Positions 1 to 5,299 of a stretch of DNA of 5,299 nucleotides are shown piece after piece; the stretch's first letter is position 1, and the number at the start of each line of letters is the position of its first letter. The notes beneath the pieces were generated by a model. The model ran no database searches, was not told the DNA's origin, and was given only the letters and a program-made list of their open reading frames with translations. Origin of the DNA: an uncultured Acidobacteriota bacterium (GTDB taxonomy: Bacteria; Acidobacteriota; Blastocatellia; RBC074); assembly GCA_937967285.1 (NCBI GenBank), contig CALBSU010000306.1, forward strand, positions 1 to 5,299, given 5' to 3'. Position numbers and translations under genes: made by a program.

Positions 1-509
<509 letters not shown>

Positions 510-521
510 TCGAGGGGAAAG

Positions 522-1121
<600 letters not shown>

Positions 1122-1234
1122 TCTTACTTCATCATCATTACTGGAACCCAAAGTAATGGAATCGAGTGCTCTGTAAACAAAATATCTTTGGATTTCGACG
1201 CCAAGGCGCCAGGACAGCCAAGATGAATTAAGGA
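1122..1234. other. AT-rich gene-free segment after the secreted-protein gene
   Basis: This is the left part of the 463-bp gap between two convergent gene blocks. It is clearly richer in A+T than the flanking genes. It holds a possible weak hairpin, CATTACT (1136-1142) with AGTAATG (1152-1158) around a 9-nt loop, but no T-run follows, so it is not a convincing intrinsic terminator. A GACGCCAAGGCGCCAGGA stretch (1197-1214) resembles degenerate 'CCAAG/GCGCC' intergenic repeats. A leftward open frame exists here, but it has no ribosome site and its sequence is low-complexity, so I do not call a gene. Confidence 0.5.
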
Positions 1235-1532
<298 letters not shown>

Positions 1533-1568
1533 AAATTAATAGATACAGATTTCGCGATACACACCGGA

Positions 1569-1586
1569 AACTGGCAACTGGCAACT
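1569..1586. repeat. Short tandem repeat AACTGGC (about 2.6 copies)
   Basis: AACTGGC repeats at 1569-1575 and 1576-1582, followed by a partial AACT (1583-1586). The last two bases overlap the stop codon of the leftward rhomboid gene (TAG, complement of 1585-1587). From memory, this 7-mer tandem is common in intergenic DNA of acidobacteria-like genomes, but only the repeat itself is visible here. It may mark slippage or a boundary of repetitive DNA. Confidence 0.7.
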
Positions 1587-2301
1587 ACTGATAAAATCCC
1601 GGTTCCTTCCGGACTTGCCGATTGCGAAACAGAAAGACCAGCGCGATCCCGGCGACGAATCCGCCGATGTGCGCCATGTAGGCGACGCCGCCCTGTTCGC
1701 CGACCTGGGCGAGCGATCCGAAGCCGCTCAGGAACTGCAGAAATCCCCAGAAACCGATGACCATGATCGCCGGCATGACGACCACGCGCCCCCAGTAGAG
1801 CACTCGGATCCCCTGCTTCGGGTAGAGCACCAGGTACGCGCCGAGCAGCCCTGCGATGGCGCCCGAAGCACCGAGGCTCGGGACGACCGAATTTGGAGCG
1901 ACGAGGATGTGCGCCGCGCTGGCCAGCACGCCGCAGATCAGATAGAAGATCAGGTATTTGCCGTGACCCATTGCGTCCTCGACGTTGTCGCCGAAGATCC
2001 ACAGGTAGAGCATGTTCCCGAAGAGATGCCCGATCCCTCCGTGCATGAACATGGACGAGAAGAGAGTCAGGTAGACGGGCGTCGGCCCGGGATACAGGCG
2101 CAGCGCCTGGCCTCCGATCCTGACCACTGAGTCGATGTCATCGCCTCGCGTGATCTCCGCGGGGACGACGCTGTATCCGTATGTGAATGCCTCGCTCGAC
2201 TGAAGCAGAAAATAGACCAGGACATTGAGCGCTATCAGCGCATAGGTAACGTACGGAACGATCGTCCGGTTTGAATTGTCATCTCCGATTGGAAATAGCA
2301 T
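1585..2301 (-). CDS. Rhomboid family intramembrane serine protease
   Basis: This 238-residue integral membrane protein is predicted to cleave transmembrane substrates within the lipid bilayer. The rhomboid signature is complete. FMHGGIGHLFGN (residues 85-96) gives the helix-2 His and Asn (H92, N96) that form the oxyanion region. GASGAIAG (144-151) holds the nucleophile S146. AYMAHIGGFVAG (207-218) holds the catalytic partner H211. About six hydrophobic helices fit the minimal bacterial six-TM fold: roughly 15-34, 80-104, 113-134, 142-160, 170-193 and 206-226. Between helix 1 and helix 2 is a loop of about 45 residues containing VPAEIT. The start is fixed by GGGAG (2309-2313) 7 bp upstream of the ATG. 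The nadK stop lies 33 bp upstream on the same strand, so the two are probably co-transcribed. The substrate is unknown. The C-terminus ends in a short basic tail (RNRQVRKEPGFYQ), likely cytoplasmic. Confidence 0.95.
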   Translation of the reverse strand: MLFPIGDDNSNRTIVPYVTYALIALNVLVYFLLQSSEAFTYGYSVVPAEITRGDDIDSVVRIGGQALRLYPGPTPVYLTLFSSMFMHGGIGHLFGNMLYLWIFGDNVEDAMGHGKYLIFYLICGVLASAAHILVAPNSVVPSLGASGAIAGLLGAYLVLYPKQGIRVLYWGRVVVMPAIMVIGFWGFLQFLSGFGSLAQVGEQGGVAYMAHIGGFVAGIALVFLFRNRQVRKEPGFYQ

Positions 2302-2334
2302 AGACCTGCTCCCATTGAAATGTGACGGGGCCGA

Positions 2335-3198
<864 letters not shown>

Positions 3199-3251
3199 TG
3201 CTCCTTCCGGCGCCTCAGGAAAATTTACGGTTTCGGGGGTAAATATAACAT

Positions 3252-3268
3252 GCAGGCAGGATGCCTGC
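3252..3268. repeat. Small perfect hairpin GCAGGCA-GGA-TGCCTGC after the aminotransferase stop
   Basis: A 7-bp perfect stem with a 3-base loop lies 5 bp past the aminotransferase stop codon on the minus strand. On that strand it is followed by the AT-rich run ATGTTATATTTA rather than a true T-tract, so it is at best a weak terminator. The same GCAGGCAGGATGCCTGCGCTCC-like word is, from memory, a dispersed small repeat in several environmental phyla. Repeat element or attenuating hairpin are both possible. Confidence 0.5.
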
Positions 3269-3273
3269 GCTCC

Positions 3274-4341
<1,068 letters not shown>

Positions 4342-4543
4342 AATAGATATTTGGTTGACATGTCAAAAAGATAATACGCCAAGAGCTGCAAAGATGTAGC
4401 CCTTAGCGTAAAGGTTGACGGGGAATTATGGAAGAAAGTCGAGGTCTTTGCTGAAAGCCTCCCGCACCGGCTTCGAGAATACGGGCCTGATCCGCACAGA
4501 ACTTTTGCAGCACTGCGAAGGAACCGCCCGGCGGCACGAGTCT
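4342..4543. other. Gap between the cupin and aminotransferase genes, with promoter region and possible coding remnant
   Basis: These 202 bases separate two leftward genes. The left end (4342-4400) is AT-rich and should contain the aminotransferase promoter. TATTAT on the minus strand (4376-4371) is a possible -10 box, without a good -35. From 4375 on the plus strand, an open frame reads VKVDGELWKKVEVFAES and then GPDPH; it has no start codon and runs antisense into the cupin gene. It reads like a decayed protein fragment, but I cannot prove this. No clear terminator for the cupin gene was found. Confidence 0.4.
4355..4366. promoter_or_regulatory. Perfect palindrome TTGACATGTCAA, candidate operator of the aminotransferase gene
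   Basis: This 12-bp perfect inverted repeat ends 13 bp before the aminotransferase ATG. On the minus strand its first half (TTGACA, 4366-4361) equals the sigma-70 -35 consensus, with TATTAT (4345-4340) 15 bp further on, a short spacer and a position overlapping the start codon. Alternatively TATTAT at 4376-4371 is the -10 box and the palindrome lies at the transcription start. Either way, a dimeric repressor bound here would block transcription. The bound protein is unknown. Confidence 0.45.
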
Positions 4544-5029
4544 TTACGAGAGCGGGGGGCCCAGCAGCTCCAAACCATAGCTCTGCGCCAATTCCCCGAC
4601 ACGTCCGAAATCAGGCTGGCTCAAGCCCTTGTTATGCTCCGAAACTTCCTCGAAGAACCGTTCCAGTCCTGACGGAGTCTCCGCTACCAGAATGTGTGCC
4701 GGCTCGTCCCGGTAGTTCTGGTAAGTGTGCGCCACGCCGCGCGGAACGAATGCTGAAGTGCCAGGGCCTGCGGTAAAACGCTTTCCATCTACCTCGAAGA
4801 TGAGTTCGCCGTCGAGCACATAGAACCATTCATCCTCGCGCGAGTGTCGATGCATCGGCGGGCCGGAGAATTTCGGCACAGTGAAATGCAGTATCGCCAC
4901 CGCATTTCCCGTATCCCCGCCGGCGAGTTTGACCAGGCCCGGTTCGCCGAGCACGTCCATCGGCTCAGTCAGCCGGTTATCTTGAGGACCCAGCACCAGC
5001 GTCTCCACTCTTTGTTCAGTCGTAGTCAT
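4544..5029 (-). CDS. Single-domain cupin protein
   Basis: This 161-residue small beta-barrel protein probably binds a divalent metal. Cupin motif 1 is GPPMHRHSREDEWFYVLDGE (56-75), with metal ligands H60, H62 and E67 in the spacing G(X)nHXH(X)4E(X)6G. Motif 2 is GPGTSAFVPRGVAHTYQN (88-105), with ligand H101 and the conserved N105. The longer open frame reaches 5176, but the start is placed at 5029: AAAGGAG lies 9 bp upstream, the protein then begins MTTTEQRVETL, and the extra 49 residues would overlap the preceding gene in another frame. The family includes quercetin-dioxygenase-like enzymes and many uncharacterised proteins, so substrate and even catalysis are not assignable. The C-terminal helix (about 120-152) continues past the barrel. 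It begins 4 bp after the TetR-like gene and is probably co-transcribed with and controlled by it. Confidence 0.9.
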   Translation of the reverse strand: MTTTEQRVETLVLGPQDNRLTEPMDVLGEPGLVKLAGGDTGNAVAILHFTVPKFSGPPMHRHSREDEWFYVLDGELIFEVDGKRFTAGPGTSAFVPRGVAHTYQNYRDEPAHILVAETPSGLERFFEEVSEHNKGLSQPDFGRVGELAQSYGLELLGPPLS

Positions 5030-5033
5030 AAGG

Positions 5034-5299
5034 TCAGGCTCCTTTCGGTTTGCGCCGTTTTTTCCCGGCATTGTTGGTTTGTTTATGAGAATTCTTCCGT
5101 TCGCGGCGGAGTGTATTGAGCAGCGCCTGCGCGGCCCAACTCGCCGCGGCGATCGCCTCCTCACCGGACAGCTCACCCCGTTCGCGCAGCATTTGCCAGA
5201 ATGGACCGGAATGGATGCATTGAAACACCGCCCGTACCTGTCGGCGTTCCTCAGGACTTCGGCCCTCCGTTAAATCTTTCAGGCTCTGATCGAAACCGT
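5034..5299 (-). CDS. Probable TetR/AcrR-family transcriptional regulator, C-terminal part (5' end outside window)
   Basis: The minus-strand frame is open from the right edge to TGA (5036-5034), giving 87 visible residues. The segment SPEERRQVRAVFQCIHSGPFWQMLRERGELSGEEAIAAASWAAQALLNTL (residues about 14-63; read here as motif blocks) looks like the last two or three helices of a TetR ligand/dimerisation domain, where a 'W..LR...GLSGEEA..A..WA..ALL' pattern is typical. The DNA-binding helix-turn-helix would be outside the window, so the call rests on the C-terminus alone. The protein ends in an unusual Lys/Arg-rich tail (KKRRKPKGA). An internal GTG (5228) could be mistaken for a start, but the frame continues upstream without stops. 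The stop is 4 bp before the cupin ATG, and the cupin ribosome site AAAGGAG lies inside this gene's last codons. This is a tight operon in which the regulator may control the cupin. Confidence 0.68.
   Translation of the reverse strand, partial: GFDQSLKDLTEGRSPEERRQVRAVFQCIHSGPFWQMLRERGELSGEEAIAAASWAAQALLNTLRRERKNSHKQTNNAGKKRRKPKGA

Noticed and set aside
3219..3245. ATTTAC/GTAAAT hairpin followed by TTTT on the minus strand, as a terminator after the aminotransferase
   Set aside because: The stem is only 6 AT-rich pairs with a 10-nt loop and would be too weak. It also lies close to the nadK ribosome site.
5030..5176. N-terminal extension of the cupin to 5176 (49 extra residues)
   Set aside because: It overlaps the TetR-like gene in another frame, is Arg/Pro-rich and has no ribosome site. 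The start at 5029 has AAAGGAG at good spacing.

Overview
The window is GC-rich bacterial chromosome and carries seven genes: five complete and two cut by the window edges. I see no phage, transposase, CRISPR or RNA gene. The organism is probably an acidobacterium or a relative. This is inferred from the GMC oxidoreductase type, the proteins' general look, and intergenic repeats (GCCCCG/CCCGGGGC palindromes, AACTGGC tandems, GCAGGCAGGATGCCTGC hairpins) that I associate from memory with Acidobacteriota, Verrucomicrobiota and Planctomycetota. No marker gene settles the phylum.

Layout. Positions 1-1121 read rightward: the C-terminal third of a GMC-family flavoprotein oxidoreductase, then a small secreted protein of unknown function 12 bp downstream. 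Everything from about 1585 to the right edge reads leftward. In transcription order from the right edge these are the C-terminal half of a probable TetR-type repressor, a single-domain cupin 4 bp after it, a PLP-dependent class I/II aminotransferase, NAD kinase (nadK), and a six-helix rhomboid intramembrane serine protease 33 bp after nadK.

The two blocks converge on a 463-bp gene-free stretch (1122-1584). Most of it is a nested imperfect palindrome of about 298 bp (1235-1532), bounded by an inverted 12-mer and containing at least four GC-rich hairpins and a 24-bp perfectly matching inverted segment. It is the most unusual structure in the window and looks like a non-coding REPIN/MITE-like repeat that could also end transcription from both sides.

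Functional links. TetR and cupin look like an operon, so the repressor may control the metal-binding cupin. nadK and the rhomboid are probably co-transcribed, with no obvious biochemical link. The aminotransferase has its own upstream region, with a perfect 12-bp palindrome (TTGACATGTCAA) just before the start codon, a good operator candidate. No clear multi-gene novel system is visible. The points most worth checking are the palindromic element, the operator candidate, the TetR-cupin pair and the orphan secreted protein.
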